DNA from: Arthrobacter sp. SPG23
GTDB lineage: Bacteria; Actinomycetota; Actinomycetes; Actinomycetales; Micrococcaceae
Assembly (NCBI RefSeq): GCF_000876655.1
Contig: NZ_JYCN01000013.1
Location: forward strand, 1-64,000
Direction of reading: 5' to 3'
DNA: 64,000 nucleotides
A program made the position numbers and the translations under genes. Shown here one piece after another: positions 19,665-28,836 of the stretch. Under the pieces are notes generated by a model. That model ran no database searches. It was given only the letters and a program-made list of their open reading frames with translations, and was not told the DNA's origin. Position 1 is the stretch's first letter. Every line of letters starts with the position of its first letter.

Positions 19665-21348
19665 CTACACCCCGGGGACCTGGCTTGGTGTGATCCGGGC
19701 AGGGACCGCTGTGCTGCTGCCGCCCGCGACTCCGTCCGCGCTGGTGGACTCGCTCTGGGAACTCCTGGGCGGCGAGCCTGAAGCACACGAAGTGCTGCAC
19801 GCGGTGACCAGCGCCTCCTCAGGTTCGCTGGCGCAGATTCCCTGGTTCGGCATTGTGGACTTCCGGGAGTCCCTGCGGGTCTTCCTCCGCGGCGACGTCG
19901 AGCTGACCGCACGCCTCGCCGCAGGAGCGGTGGAGTTGAACGGCAGCGACGTCACCACCTGGACGGAGCGGCGGCTCAGCGAACCGCAATGGTACAAAGT
20001 GTCGGTTCCGGACAACGCGGCCGGTGCAGCTGAACTCCCGCTGGGGGAGGGGGTTGTCCTGCTGCAGAGCCTCACCGTGGATTGCGTTCCCGCTGACGCC
20101 GTGCCCGCTGAGCCAGTGGTTGTTGAACAGGTGCCTGTCGGACAGGCGGTTGTTGAGCCAGTGCCTGTTGAACAGGTGCCTGCTGAACACGGTGCATCAG
20201 CCGAAACCGTGATGGGCATTCCCGACGAAGACCTCCAGATCACGGATGACGGAGTCACCGTGCTGCCGCATGACGCGGGTTCGGATGACGCGGGTTCGGA
20301 AGATGCAGGATCGGACGACGCCGGTACGGATGTGCCCGATACCCCCGCCCCTGCTGAATCGCAGGACCCGTTTCCAGCGAACGAGCTGACGGGAAGTTAC
20401 GACCACCTGTGGGAGAAGACCGTGGTGCGCCGCATTGAGGACGCCGCGGTGCGGGACGAGCCCGAGGACGAGCCTGCCGTTGCCGCTGCCGAGGCTGCGG
20501 ACAGCCCGGAAGAAACCGCTGACGGCGACGGCGATCAGGAACCGGCTGCCCCGAAGCAACAAAAGAATGCCCCCGGGCAGCAGCCGGCCCCGGCCCAGCC
20601 CGCTGCCCCAGCCCAACCCCTCATCCCTGCAAGCCAGGGCGGCCTGATCGATTCCGTTCCCTGGAACACCGGCGGCGACAAGCCCGCCCGGCCCTCAGGG
20701 CCGCCGTCGTTCGGTGCCGGATCTTCAGCTGCCGGATCCCAAGACATGACGGGCTGGGGCAGCCCGGCGGCAGTGCCGCCGGCACTCGAAGGCGACCACG
20801 ACGGCGAAACGATCATGAAGAGCGACCTCGCCGGGCTCGGGACCTCACCGCAGGTGCGCGCCCCGGCAGGCGGAAACGAACCGGCCACCGGGCCCATGGT
20901 CCTGGCCCGTGTCTGCCCGCAGGGCCACGCCAACCCGCCCACGCATTCACAGTGCGCCGGCTGCGGCATGGCGCTGGCGTCGGACGCGGTGCAGGTCCGG
21001 AGGCCGCGGCTGGGCCGCGTCCGGGTGTCAACCGGTGAACTGATCGACCTGGACCAGTCGTTGGTGATCGGCCGCCAGCCGTCAGTATCGAGGGTCCAGG
21101 GCGGAGGCATGCCGCGGCTCGTCCAGGTGGCCAGTCCCAGCGGCGACATTTCCCGCTCCCATGTTGAGGTCCGCCTTGAAGGCTGGCACGTGATGCTGTG
21201 CGACCTCAAGGCCACGAACGGCACCGTCCTGGTCCGGGAGGGGCAACCGCCCAGGCGGCTCGCCCAGAACGAGATGGCCATCCTTCTTGACGGTGATATT
21301 GCAGAACTCGGCGATGACGTGTCGCTGCGGTTCGAGGAGATTCTATGA
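19651..21348 (+). CDS. FHA domain protein with zinc ribbon
   Basis: The 565-residue protein starts with a globular domain of about 145 residues that I do not recognise. A long acidic low-complexity linker follows, including VPVEQVP-type and GSDDAGSEDAGSD-type repeats. A zinc ribbon comes next (CPQGHANPPTHSQCAGCG, from Cys422), then a C-terminal FHA domain at about 450-560 (VIGRQPSVSR, DISRSHVEVRL, DLKATNGTVL). No signal peptide or membrane helix is visible, so it is probably a cytoplasmic adaptor that reads phosphothreonine marks. ATG 19651 lies inside the phosphatase gene (14-nt overlap), and the end overlaps the kinase by 4 nt. Confidence 0.9.
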   Translation: MVATNYTPGTWLGVIRAGTAVLLPPATPSALVDSLWELLGGEPEAHEVLHAVTSASSGSLAQIPWFGIVDFRESLRVFLRGDVELTARLAAGAVELNGSDVTTWTERRLSEPQWYKVSVPDNAAGAAELPLGEGVVLLQSLTVDCVPADAVPAEPVVVEQVPVGQAVVEPVPVEQVPAEHGASAETVMGIPDEDLQITDDGVTVLPHDAGSDDAGSEDAGSDDAGTDVPDTPAPAESQDPFPANELTGSYDHLWEKTVVRRIEDAAVRDEPEDEPAVAAAEAADSPEETADGDGDQEPAAPKQQKNAPGQQPAPAQPAAPAQPLIPASQGGLIDSVPWNTGGDKPARPSGPPSFGAGSSAAGSQDMTGWGSPAAVPPALEGDHDGETIMKSDLAGLGTSPQVRAPAGGNEPATGPMVLARVCPQGHANPPTHSQCAGCGMALASDAVQVRRPRLGRVRVSTGELIDLDQSLVIGRQPSVSRVQGGGMPRLVQVASPSGDISRSHVEVRLEGWHVMLCDLKATNGTVLVREGQPPRRLAQNEMAILLDGDIAELGDDVSLRFEEIL

Positions 21349-23099
21349 GTACCAAGCGGCCAGTAGCACCGCCGCCCGCCATTCCCGGATTCACGTACGT
21401 CAGCCTCCTTGGTTCGGGCGGCTTCTCCGACGTCTACCTGTACGAACAGGACAGGCCGCGCCGCAAGGTGGCCGTCAAGGTGCTTCTCTCCGACCTGAAG
21501 ACAGAGGGTGCCCGGCGCCGCTTCGAATCCGAAGCAAACCTCATGGCGCAGTTGTCCTCGCACCCCTACATCGTCACCATCTTCGAAGCCGAGGTCACCG
21601 AAGACGGCCACTCCTACCTGGCCATGGAGTACTGCTCCCGGCCCAGCCTGGACGTCCGCTACCGCCGCCAGCGGTTCAGCGTGGACGAAGTGCTTGCTGT
21701 CGGGATCCAGGTGGCCTCCGCCGTCGAGACCGCCCACCGCGCCGGCATTGCCCACCGCGACATCAAACCGGCCAACATCCTGGTCACTGACTACAACCGT
21801 CCGGCACTGACTGACTTCGGCATCTCCGGCACGCTGGGCAGCGACACGGATGAGGACGCCGGGATGTCCATTCCGTGGTCCCCGCCGGAGCAGTTCCGGG
21901 ACGGCCCGGTGGACGGCGTCATGGTGGACGTCTGGGCCCTGGGCGCCACGCTGTACACCCTCCTGGCCGGACGCTCGCCGTTCGTCCTGCCGGGAGCCGA
22001 CAACTCCCAGCGCGAACTGATTTCCCGGATCACCAACTCGCCCGTGCCCCGGCTGGGGCGCGCGGATGTTCCCGAATCGCTGGAACTCGCGCTGGCCACG
22101 GCGATGGCGAAGTCGGCCGCTTCGAGGTACTCCTCGGCCCATGCCTTTGCGCTGGCACTGCAGCGGATCCAGGCCGAACTGAATCTCTCTGTCACGCCCT
22201 TCGAGGTCCTCGAGGACGCCCACGCAGAGGAAAGCCATCCGGATGACGGCTTCGAAGAGACCCGGGTCCGCAGCATCGCCTCGGTGGACCCCGACCAGAC
22301 GGGGAACACTCCGACGTTCCCGGCCAGGACACGTCCTTCAGCGCCCTCTGCCTACACTCCGGTCGTGCCAGCGGTCCCGCCGGCAGGGCCCGCTCCCGGG
22401 CCTGTCCCGGGACCGGGCGCACGTCCGGACCAACACGATGACTGGTCGCAGGGCACCATGCTGCGGGGGAGCGTAGCGTCAGGGCTGCGGCCCGGCGGCG
22501 GCCACGATGCGGCCGACGACGCCACCGTCCACCGTGGCGCTCCCGGCCGCCCGGCCGGGTGGCAGTCCGGTCCTGCGGGCCGGGACGAGCGGGGCGACGA
22601 GCCTGTGGCCGCCACCGTCAACAGGCCGCAGGCGCTGCAGGAGGCGACAGCCGAAGAGCCTGCTGACCACAGCAAACGGAACCTCTGGCTGGCCGTGGCC
22701 GGCGGTGCCGTGCTCGTCGTCGCCGTCGTGGTGGGGTTGGTGCTGGGGGCATCCCGGCCGGAACCTGTTGCCGAACCCACCGGACAGGTTTCCAAACCGC
22801 CGGCGGATGCCATCGGTGAGGGGACGGTACCTGACGTAGTGAACCTATCCGGCATGTTGACCAGCACCGGAAAGGTCCGGTTTACATGGGTCAATCCGGA
22901 CCCTCGGCCCGGGGACACTTACAAGTGGTTTTTGTCGACTGACGGCCCCAGCAAGGACTACAACGCCACCACAACGCCCGAGGCGGAAGTGGCTCTCGGA
23001 TCCCGCGATTTCGCATGTATTGGGGTAATGATCGTGCGTCGCGACGGGTCGGCGTCTCCCATGGAGCCCGACGCAGCCTTTCAGTGCGCCCCCCAATGA
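21345..23099 (+). CDS. Transmembrane Ser/Thr protein kinase
   Basis: The 584-residue protein has a complete Hanks-type kinase domain at about 15-275: glycine loop GSGGFSDVY, Lys45 (VAVK), catalytic loop HRDIKPANIL (Asp139), DFG Asp157, and the activation segment end SPPEQF. A Pro/Gly-rich linker leads to a membrane helix at about 446-468. The external tail of about 115 residues looks like a single Fn3/Ig-type fold (VRFTWVNPDPRPGDTYKW). PASTA repeats are absent. The resemblance between its external part and the Fn3 repeats of the giant proteins suggests extracellular contacts. It corresponds to Pkb2 of the bifidobacterial PFNA cluster by context. ATG 21345 overlaps the FHA gene by 4 nt. Confidence 0.95.
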   Translation: MSTKRPVAPPPAIPGFTYVSLLGSGGFSDVYLYEQDRPRRKVAVKVLLSDLKTEGARRRFESEANLMAQLSSHPYIVTIFEAEVTEDGHSYLAMEYCSRPSLDVRYRRQRFSVDEVLAVGIQVASAVETAHRAGIAHRDIKPANILVTDYNRPALTDFGISGTLGSDTDEDAGMSIPWSPPEQFRDGPVDGVMVDVWALGATLYTLLAGRSPFVLPGADNSQRELISRITNSPVPRLGRADVPESLELALATAMAKSAASRYSSAHAFALALQRIQAELNLSVTPFEVLEDAHAEESHPDDGFEETRVRSIASVDPDQTGNTPTFPARTRPSAPSAYTPVVPAVPPAGPAPGPVPGPGARPDQHDDWSQGTMLRGSVASGLRPGGGHDAADDATVHRGAPGRPAGWQSGPAGRDERGDEPVAATVNRPQALQEATAEEPADHSKRNLWLAVAGGAVLVVAVVVGLVLGASRPEPVAEPTGQVSKPPADAIGEGTVPDVVNLSGMLTSTGKVRFTWVNPDPRPGDTYKWFLSTDGPSKDYNATTTPEAEVALGSRDFACIGVMIVRRDGSASPMEPDAAFQCAPQ

Positions 23100-23114
23100 C
23101 TGTGATTGGCGCAC
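23084..23114 (+). other. Intra-operon hairpin after the kinase gene
   Basis: GTGCGC at 23084-23089 can pair with GCGCAC at 23109-23114, and CCAAT with ATTGG inside, with a small bulge. The kinase stop codon lies in the loop. No T-run follows, so a full terminator is unlikely. It may thin transcription or protect mRNA between the kinase and the downstream secretion genes. Confidence 0.25.
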
Positions 23115-23199
23115 GTCGCCAGGACGGCGCCACGCACCGGACAGGGGCCGGCCACAAACAGCATGACACCTTGAACTTTCCACTAAGGAGGCACGGAAA

Positions 23200-23904
23200 A
23201 TGGGGGATCTAGCAGTAGATTTCTGTGGCGAATGGTACGAGCCGTCGGACGAGGACGTCTTCAATATCGGACGCGAGGGCGACCTGGAAGTGGACGACAA
23301 CCCGTACCTGCACCGGCGGTTCCTCCAGATCGCCCGGTACGACGGCATCTGGTGGCTCAGCAACGTGGGGAGCATGCTCTCAGCCACGGTGGCGGACGGT
23401 ACCGGCGGGATGCAGGCGTGGCTTTCACCCGGGGCCAGGATTCCGCTTGTCTTCAGTCACACCAATGTGATTTTCACGGCCGGACCCACCACCTACGAGT
23501 TTGCCGTGCACCTCAAGACACCTTCTTTCCGCCAGGAGGCCCCCGATGACGAAAGCGGCGGTGACACCACCATCGGGCCGGTGGTCTTCACCGATTCGCA
23601 GAAGGCGCTCATCGTTGCCCTCGCCGAGCCCATGCTCCGCCGTGACGGCACCGGGTTCAGCGCCATCCCGTCGTCGGCGGATGCCGCCAGGACGCTCGGC
23701 TGGGCACTCACCCGGTTCAACAGAAAGCTGGACAATGTGTGCGACAAACTTGACCGCGTCGGGGTGGCAGGGCTGCGCGGCGGCGGCGGAAAACTGGCCA
23801 CCAACCGTCGTGCCCGGCTCGTTGAGCACGCCGTGACGTCGCACCTGGTCACCGCCGCAGACCTGCACCTGATCGACAAGATGAGGGGGATCGACGAAGG
23901 ATGA
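23200..23904 (+). CDS. FHA-like protein with C-terminal helical domain
   Basis: The 234-residue protein has a strong Shine-Dalgarno (AAGGAGG, 23185-23191). Residues about 10-105 look like a divergent FHA fold: FNIGREGDLEVDDN followed by LHRRFLQI fits the usual GR...SRxH arrangement, with His-Arg in place of Ser-Arg. Residues 125-234 are helical and resemble a winged-helix arrangement (ARTLGWALTRFNRKLDNVCDKL). No membrane helix is seen. It is coupled by a 4-nt overlap to the FtsK/SpoIIIE-type ATPase, so it is probably a regulator or adaptor of that ATPase; DNA binding is possible but unproven. Confidence 0.85.
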   Translation: MGDLAVDFCGEWYEPSDEDVFNIGREGDLEVDDNPYLHRRFLQIARYDGIWWLSNVGSMLSATVADGTGGMQAWLSPGARIPLVFSHTNVIFTAGPTTYEFAVHLKTPSFRQEAPDDESGGDTTIGPVVFTDSQKALIVALAEPMLRRDGTGFSAIPSSADAARTLGWALTRFNRKLDNVCDKLDRVGVAGLRGGGGKLATNRRARLVEHAVTSHLVTAADLHLIDKMRGIDEG

Positions 23905-26900
23905 AAATCCGACTGACGCTGCGCCGGGACCCCGCCGACGCCAAAGACCTGGCCGTCACCGTTGACGGCCTGGCAACGGTGGCGGACATCGCCACCCAAT
24001 TGTGGGCTGCCGATCCTGAACGGCGGGGCACCCGGCCGCCGGACAACCTGTCGCTCTGCATCGACGAGGCATTCGTGGCCGGCGGCATGCGCGGCAATAT
24101 CCTCAACCGTGCGGACAACCTCCTGGAATCCGGGCTCAGACCCGGGTCCATTGTGTCGCTGGCGCAGGTCAGCGAGCAGTTCGGGGCGCCGGGCGCCAAC
24201 CGCGGCCCCGCAGCGGCGACCCTCCGCGTACTGTCCGGGCCCGACGTCGGGCAGGAATTTTCGCTGCCCTCCGGCACCAGCTACATCGGCCGGGACCGGG
24301 ACGTCGACATCCGGCTGTCGGACCCCATGACCTCCAAGCGGCACGCCCGCATCACCGTGGGGGAAACCGTTGAAATCGTGGACACGAATTCCGCCAACGG
24401 GCTGATCATGGACGGGCTGCCGGTCACCCGGGCCACCCTGAACTCCTCCGACACCGTGACCCTGGGCGACACCACCGTGTCCGTCGTCGGGCTGGGCCAC
24501 CACGGGGGTGCACCGACGTCGCCGCTGGTGGACTTCAACCGCTCGCCGCGTGTGGTCCCGCGTTTCGCCCCCTCCAAACGCGTACTCCCGGCGGGCCCCA
24601 AACGCCAGGAGCACCACCCGTTCCCCTACATCATGCTGATCGCACCGCTCATGATGGGTGCGGTTTTGTTTGCCGTCACGGGCAACGTCCTTTCGGTCCT
24701 GTTCATGATGATGATGCCGCTGTTCATCATCGGCCACTACGTGGACCAAAAGATGCAAAGCAAGCGGGAGCGCAAGGAGCAACTCAAGCAGTTCCGTGAA
24801 GCAATGGCGGCGTTCCGCAAGGACATCACCGAACTGCAGCACGTCGAGAGGTCCGTGCGCCTCCAGGAAGCTCCGTCGGTGAGCGACACCGTGGATTCCA
24901 TCTACAAGCTGGGACCGCTGCTCTGGACGCACCGGCCCGAGCACAACGGGTTCCTCGGCCTGCGGTTCGGGCTGGGCACGGCGCCGTCGCGCATTTCGTT
25001 CGACGAGCCCGCCAACAACGAGACCGAAGCCGAATACATGCAGGAAATCCAGGCCTGCCTCAAACAGTTCCAGGACATCGAAGGCGTTCCGATCGTGTCC
25101 CAGCTCCGCTCCGCCGGCGCCTTCGGGCTCGCAGGAGCCCGCGGACTGGTGGACGACGTGGCCCGCGGCATGGTCCTGCAGACCGTGGGGCTGCATTCCC
25201 CGGCCGAAGTGGTGGTTACGGCCATCACGTCGGCCAAATCGAGGGAACGCTGGAACTGGCTTCAGTGGCTGCCGCACGTGGGCTCGGGGCACAGCCCGCT
25301 CAGCGGCGACCACCTGGCTGCGGGACCTGCCGGCGGGTCTTCCCTGCTGGCCCGGCTGGAGGACCTTATCGACCAGCGCGAAGCGGGCGCCCAGTCCCCG
25401 CGTCCCGCCCCGCGGCCTGCCCTCAACGGCGAGAACGGCGACATCCCCGGCCCGGTGCTGCCCTCCGTGCTGGTGATCGTGGAAGACGACGCACCGGTGG
25501 ACCGCGGACGCCTGACACGGCTCGTGGAACGCGGCCCGGATTCGGGCGTGCACGTCATGTGGGTGGCCACCAGTGTCCAGTCACTCCCGGCCGCCTGCCG
25601 GGACTTCATGGTGGTGGATGGCGACCACGGCACCACCACCGGCCAGGTCCGGCTGGGCCGCCACACCTACCCGGTCAGCTGCGAAAGCCTCGACGCCGGC
25701 CTGGCCACCCAGCTTGCCCGGATGCTGTCACCGGTCATCGATGTGGGCAAGCCCGTGGATGACGACTCAGACCTTCCCCGCGCGGTGTCCTACGTGAGCC
25801 TCATCGGCAAGGACTTCATGGACAACCCGCAGGCGGTGGCTGACCGGTGGAAAGAGAACAACTCCGTTCACGCCACTGCAGTCGCGAACCGCAAGGACAA
25901 CGGCACCCTCCGGGCCCTGGTGGGGTCCAAGGGCATCGAACCGCTGTACCTGGACCTGAAGAATGAGGGCCCGCACGCTCTGGTGGGCGGCACCACCGGC
26001 GCCGGCAAGTCGGAATTCCTGCAGTCCTGGGTCATGGGCATGGCCGCCGCCTACAGCCCGGACCGGGTGAGCTTCCTGTTCGTCGACTACAAGGGCGGTG
26101 CCGCGTTCGCCGACTGCGTGCACCTGCCCCACACCGTGGGCCTGGTGACCGACCTCTCGCAGCACCTGGTGCGCCGCGCCCTGACGTCCCTGCGGGCTGA
26201 ACTGCATTACCGCGAGCATCTGCTCAACCGGAAGAAGGCCAAGGACCTCCTGGGCCTCCAGCGCGAGGCCGACCCCGAGGCACCGCCGTACCTCATCATC
26301 ATTGTGGACGAGTTCGCTGCCCTGGCCACGGAAGTCCCCGAGTTCGTGGACGGAGTAGTGGACGTGGCAGCCCGCGGCCGTTCCCTGGGCCTGCACCTGA
26401 TCCTTGCCACCCAGCGGCCCGCCGGCGTCATCAAGGAAAGCCTGCGCGCCAACACCAACCTGCGCGTCGCCCTCCGGATGGCCGACGAGGACGACGCCAC
26501 GGACATTCTCGGTGTTCCGACGGCGGCATACTTCGACCCCTCCATCCCGGGCCGTGGCGCCGCGAAAACGGGTCCCGGCCGGATCCAGGGCTTCCAGACC
26601 GGCTACGCAGGCGGCTGGACCACGGACAAGCCGCAGGCACCCCAGATCGACATCGTGGAAATGGCCTTTGGCTCGGGACCGAGCTGGGCCGCGCCGGCGC
26701 CGGAGAAGCCGACGCGGGAGGAACCGGCGGGGCCCAACGATATTGCCCGGATGACGGCCAATATCATCAAGGCCGCGGACGTGCTGTCCATCGCGCCGCC
26801 CCGGAAACCGTGGCTCAACGAGCTGGCAAAGACCTACGACTTCTCCAAGCTTCCCAACCCCAGGACCGATGAACGCCTCCTCCTGGGCGTGGCCGACGAC

Positions 26901-28382
26901 CCGGCACACCAGGACCAGCCCACCGTCTTCTATGAACCCGACAGGGACGGCAACATGGCCATCTACGGGACTGGCGGCTCAGGCAAGTCAGCTGCACTGC
27001 GCGGCATCGCCATCGCCGCGGCAGTGACGCCCCGCGGCGGGCCCGTGCACGTCTACGGCATCGACTGCGGTTCGTCGGGCCTGAAGATGCTCGACGGGCT
27101 CCCGCACGTCGGGGAGATCATCAACGGTGACGACGTCGAACGCGTGGGCAGGCTGCTGCGGTGGCTGCGCGATGTTGCCGACGACCGCGCTGCCCGCTAC
27201 GCAGAAGTGCGGGCCGCCACCATCGTGGAATACCGGAAGCTGGCCGACGATCCGGACGAGAAGCGGATCTTCATCCTGGTGGACGGCATGTCCAACTTCC
27301 GGGAGGCCTACGAATACAGCAGGCTGTCAGCGCTGTGGGACATCTTCCTGCAGCTGGCAACGGACGGCCGGCCGCTGGGCATCCACCTGGTTGTCACCGG
27401 CGACCGGCCCAACTCCGTGCCGGCCTCGCTGCTGGCTTCGATCCAGCGGCGCCTGGTCCTGCGGCTCTCCTCCGAGGACGACTACATTTCGCTGGACGTG
27501 CCCAAGGACGTCCTGAGCCAGGCCTCGCCCCCGGGCCGCGGCCTGCTGGGAGGGCACGAGGTGCAGCTTGCCGTCCTCGGCGGCGACTCGAACCTGGCAC
27601 TGCAGGCCCGCGAAGTGCACAAGCTCAGCGAAGCCATGCTGCGCCAGGGCGTGGAAAAGGCACCGCAGATCGAACGCCTGCCCGAGCAGGTGGACCTGGA
27701 CATCCTCCCCGCCGGGAGCCAGGACCTGCCGGTTATCGGCGTCGACGACGAGACGCTCCAGCCGGCCGAGATCATGGCCAAGGGACCCCTGCTCGTCGCG
27801 GGACCGCCCGGCGCCGGCCGCACGGTGGCGCTGGTCACCATGGCCTACGCGCTGCGCCGGTCCAACCCCGGCACCGAACTGATCTACATCGGCTCCCGCC
27901 GCTCCGCCGTCGCATCGCTGAAGGTCTGGAACCGTGCCGTCGTGGGCGCTGACGACGTCGAAGAAGCAATCGACGGGCTGGTGGACTACTCCGCGGAGAA
28001 CCCGGGCCGGCTGGCCATCTTCATCGAGGGCCTGACCGAGTTCACGGACACAGGTGCAGAGTCCGGCATCGAGCAGCTGGTCACCACGTCCATCAAGGCC
28101 GACCAGTGGGTGGTGGGGGAGTCCGAGACCTCCACCTGGTCCTCCGCGTGGTCACTGTCGCAGCCGTTCAAGTCCGGACGGCGCGGACTGCTGATCAACC
28201 CCGGCGACATCGAAGGCGACAGCCTGCTGAGTACCTCGCTTGGCAAGATCAGTTCCGATTTCATTCCAGGCCGCGGCTACATCGTGGGCCGGGGGAAGGT
28301 CCGCAAGCTGCAGATTGCGCTGCCACCGGAAAACCGCAGCCAGGCCGATCCGGACCTCAACAGGGTGGGAGCATCACGGTGA
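23901..28382 (+). CDS. EssC-like FtsK/SpoIIIE type VII secretion ATPase with FHA domain
   Basis: The 1493-residue protein has an N-terminal ubiquitin-like or FHA-like segment (1-95) and a clear FHA domain at about 108-200 (YIGRDRDVDIRLSD, SKRHARI, NSANGLIMDG). Two membrane helices occur at about 240-280, followed by three FtsK/SpoIIIE ATPase modules. Module 1 is intact: GGTTGAGKS (Lys703) and LIIIVDEFAAL. Module 2 has GTGGSGKS (Lys1029) but Walker B reads ILVDGM. Module 3 has GPPGAGRT, with Arg1307 replacing the Walker lysine. FHA plus helices plus tandem ATPases is the EssC layout of Firmicutes T7SS rather than mycobacterial EccC. It should drive export of the WXG100 protein encoded next. 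Confidence 0.94.
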   Translation: MKIRLTLRRDPADAKDLAVTVDGLATVADIATQLWAADPERRGTRPPDNLSLCIDEAFVAGGMRGNILNRADNLLESGLRPGSIVSLAQVSEQFGAPGANRGPAAATLRVLSGPDVGQEFSLPSGTSYIGRDRDVDIRLSDPMTSKRHARITVGETVEIVDTNSANGLIMDGLPVTRATLNSSDTVTLGDTTVSVVGLGHHGGAPTSPLVDFNRSPRVVPRFAPSKRVLPAGPKRQEHHPFPYIMLIAPLMMGAVLFAVTGNVLSVLFMMMMPLFIIGHYVDQKMQSKRERKEQLKQFREAMAAFRKDITELQHVERSVRLQEAPSVSDTVDSIYKLGPLLWTHRPEHNGFLGLRFGLGTAPSRISFDEPANNETEAEYMQEIQACLKQFQDIEGVPIVSQLRSAGAFGLAGARGLVDDVARGMVLQTVGLHSPAEVVVTAITSAKSRERWNWLQWLPHVGSGHSPLSGDHLAAGPAGGSSLLARLEDLIDQREAGAQSPRPAPRPALNGENGDIPGPVLPSVLVIVEDDAPVDRGRLTRLVERGPDSGVHVMWVATSVQSLPAACRDFMVVDGDHGTTTGQVRLGRHTYPVSCESLDAGLATQLARMLSPVIDVGKPVDDDSDLPRAVSYVSLIGKDFMDNPQAVADRWKENNSVHATAVANRKDNGTLRALVGSKGIEPLYLDLKNEGPHALVGGTTGAGKSEFLQSWVMGMAAAYSPDRVSFLFVDYKGGAAFADCVHLPHTVGLVTDLSQHLVRRALTSLRAELHYREHLLNRKKAKDLLGLQREADPEAPPYLIIIVDEFAALATEVPEFVDGVVDVAARGRSLGLHLILATQRPAGVIKESLRANTNLRVALRMADEDDATDILGVPTAAYFDPSIPGRGAAKTGPGRIQGFQTGYAGGWTTDKPQAPQIDIVEMAFGSGPSWAAPAPEKPTREEPAGPNDIARMTANIIKAADVLSIAPPRKPWLNELAKTYDFSKLPNPRTDERLLLGVADDPAHQDQPTVFYEPDRDGNMAIYGTGGSGKSAALRGIAIAAAVTPRGGPVHVYGIDCGSSGLKMLDGLPHVGEIINGDDVERVGRLLRWLRDVADDRAARYAEVRAATIVEYRKLADDPDEKRIFILVDGMSNFREAYEYSRLSALWDIFLQLATDGRPLGIHLVVTGDRPNSVPASLLASIQRRLVLRLSSEDDYISLDVPKDVLSQASPPGRGLLGGHEVQLAVLGGDSNLALQAREVHKLSEAMLRQGVEKAPQIERLPEQVDLDILPAGSQDLPVIGVDDETLQPAEIMAKGPLLVAGPPGAGRTVALVTMAYALRRSNPGTELIYIGSRRSAVASLKVWNRAVVGADDVEEAIDGLVDYSAENPGRLAIFIEGLTEFTDTGAESGIEQLVTTSIKADQWVVGESETSTWSSAWSLSQPFKSGRRGLLINPGDIEGDSLLSTSLGKISSDFIPGRGYIVGRGKVRKLQIALPPENRSQADPDLNRVGASR

Positions 28383-28533
28383 GCGGACCACATGGGGACT
28401 GCTCCATGGGGAGCGGTGCCCATCGACGGCGCCCAGGCCGCGGGATAGTTTCTAGGTAATGGATCTTCCGGATGAGCCGGGGGCCGCTGGGGATGCCGAT
28501 CGGATCGGGTCCGTTGACTGAAGGAGAAAACTA

Positions 28534-28797
28534 ATGGCTATTTGGGGTGCAGACATTGCTCAGCTCAAGGCACTGGGAACCAAGCTTCAGGCTGGTTCGT
28601 CCGAGATCGAGAAGGCCAAGTCGCAGCTGACGAAGGCTCTTGACAGCACCGACTGGAAGGGCCCGGACGCTGAGAAGTTCCGCAGCGAATGGTCCGGCCG
28701 CCACGTAGCGGACCTGGCCCGGGTGGCGCGTGCTCTGGAAGAGGCCGGCAAGCAGGCCAGCAAGAACGCTGCCCAGCAGGAAGAGGCTTCCCGCTAG
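28534..28797 (+). CDS. WXG100 family protein (type VII secretion substrate)
   Basis: The 87-residue, nearly all-helical protein carries the central Trp-Lys-Gly turn (DWKGPDAEKF, Trp41) between two helices, as in EsxA-type proteins. It has no signal peptide. A YxxxD/E export motif at the C-terminus is not evident; the tail is AAQQEEASR. It has a very good ribosome site (AAGGAGA, ATG 28534) and a 151-bp leader separating it from the ATPase gene, so it may have its own promoter. WXG100 proteins are exported as dimers and act as substrates or as part of the machine. This is the only one in the window, so it may be a homodimer. Confidence 0.95.
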   Translation: MAIWGADIAQLKALGTKLQAGSSEIEKAKSQLTKALDSTDWKGPDAEKFRSEWSGRHVADLARVARALEEAGKQASKNAAQQEEASR

Positions 28798-28836
28798 GGA
28801 ACGCCCCGCCACCCTCCGAGGTGGGAATTAACGCCT

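Noticed and set aside
23493..25553. 686-codon minus-strand frame opposite the FHA-like and EssC-like genes
   Set aside because: The plus-strand genes have clear domains and overlaps; the antisense frame shows none.
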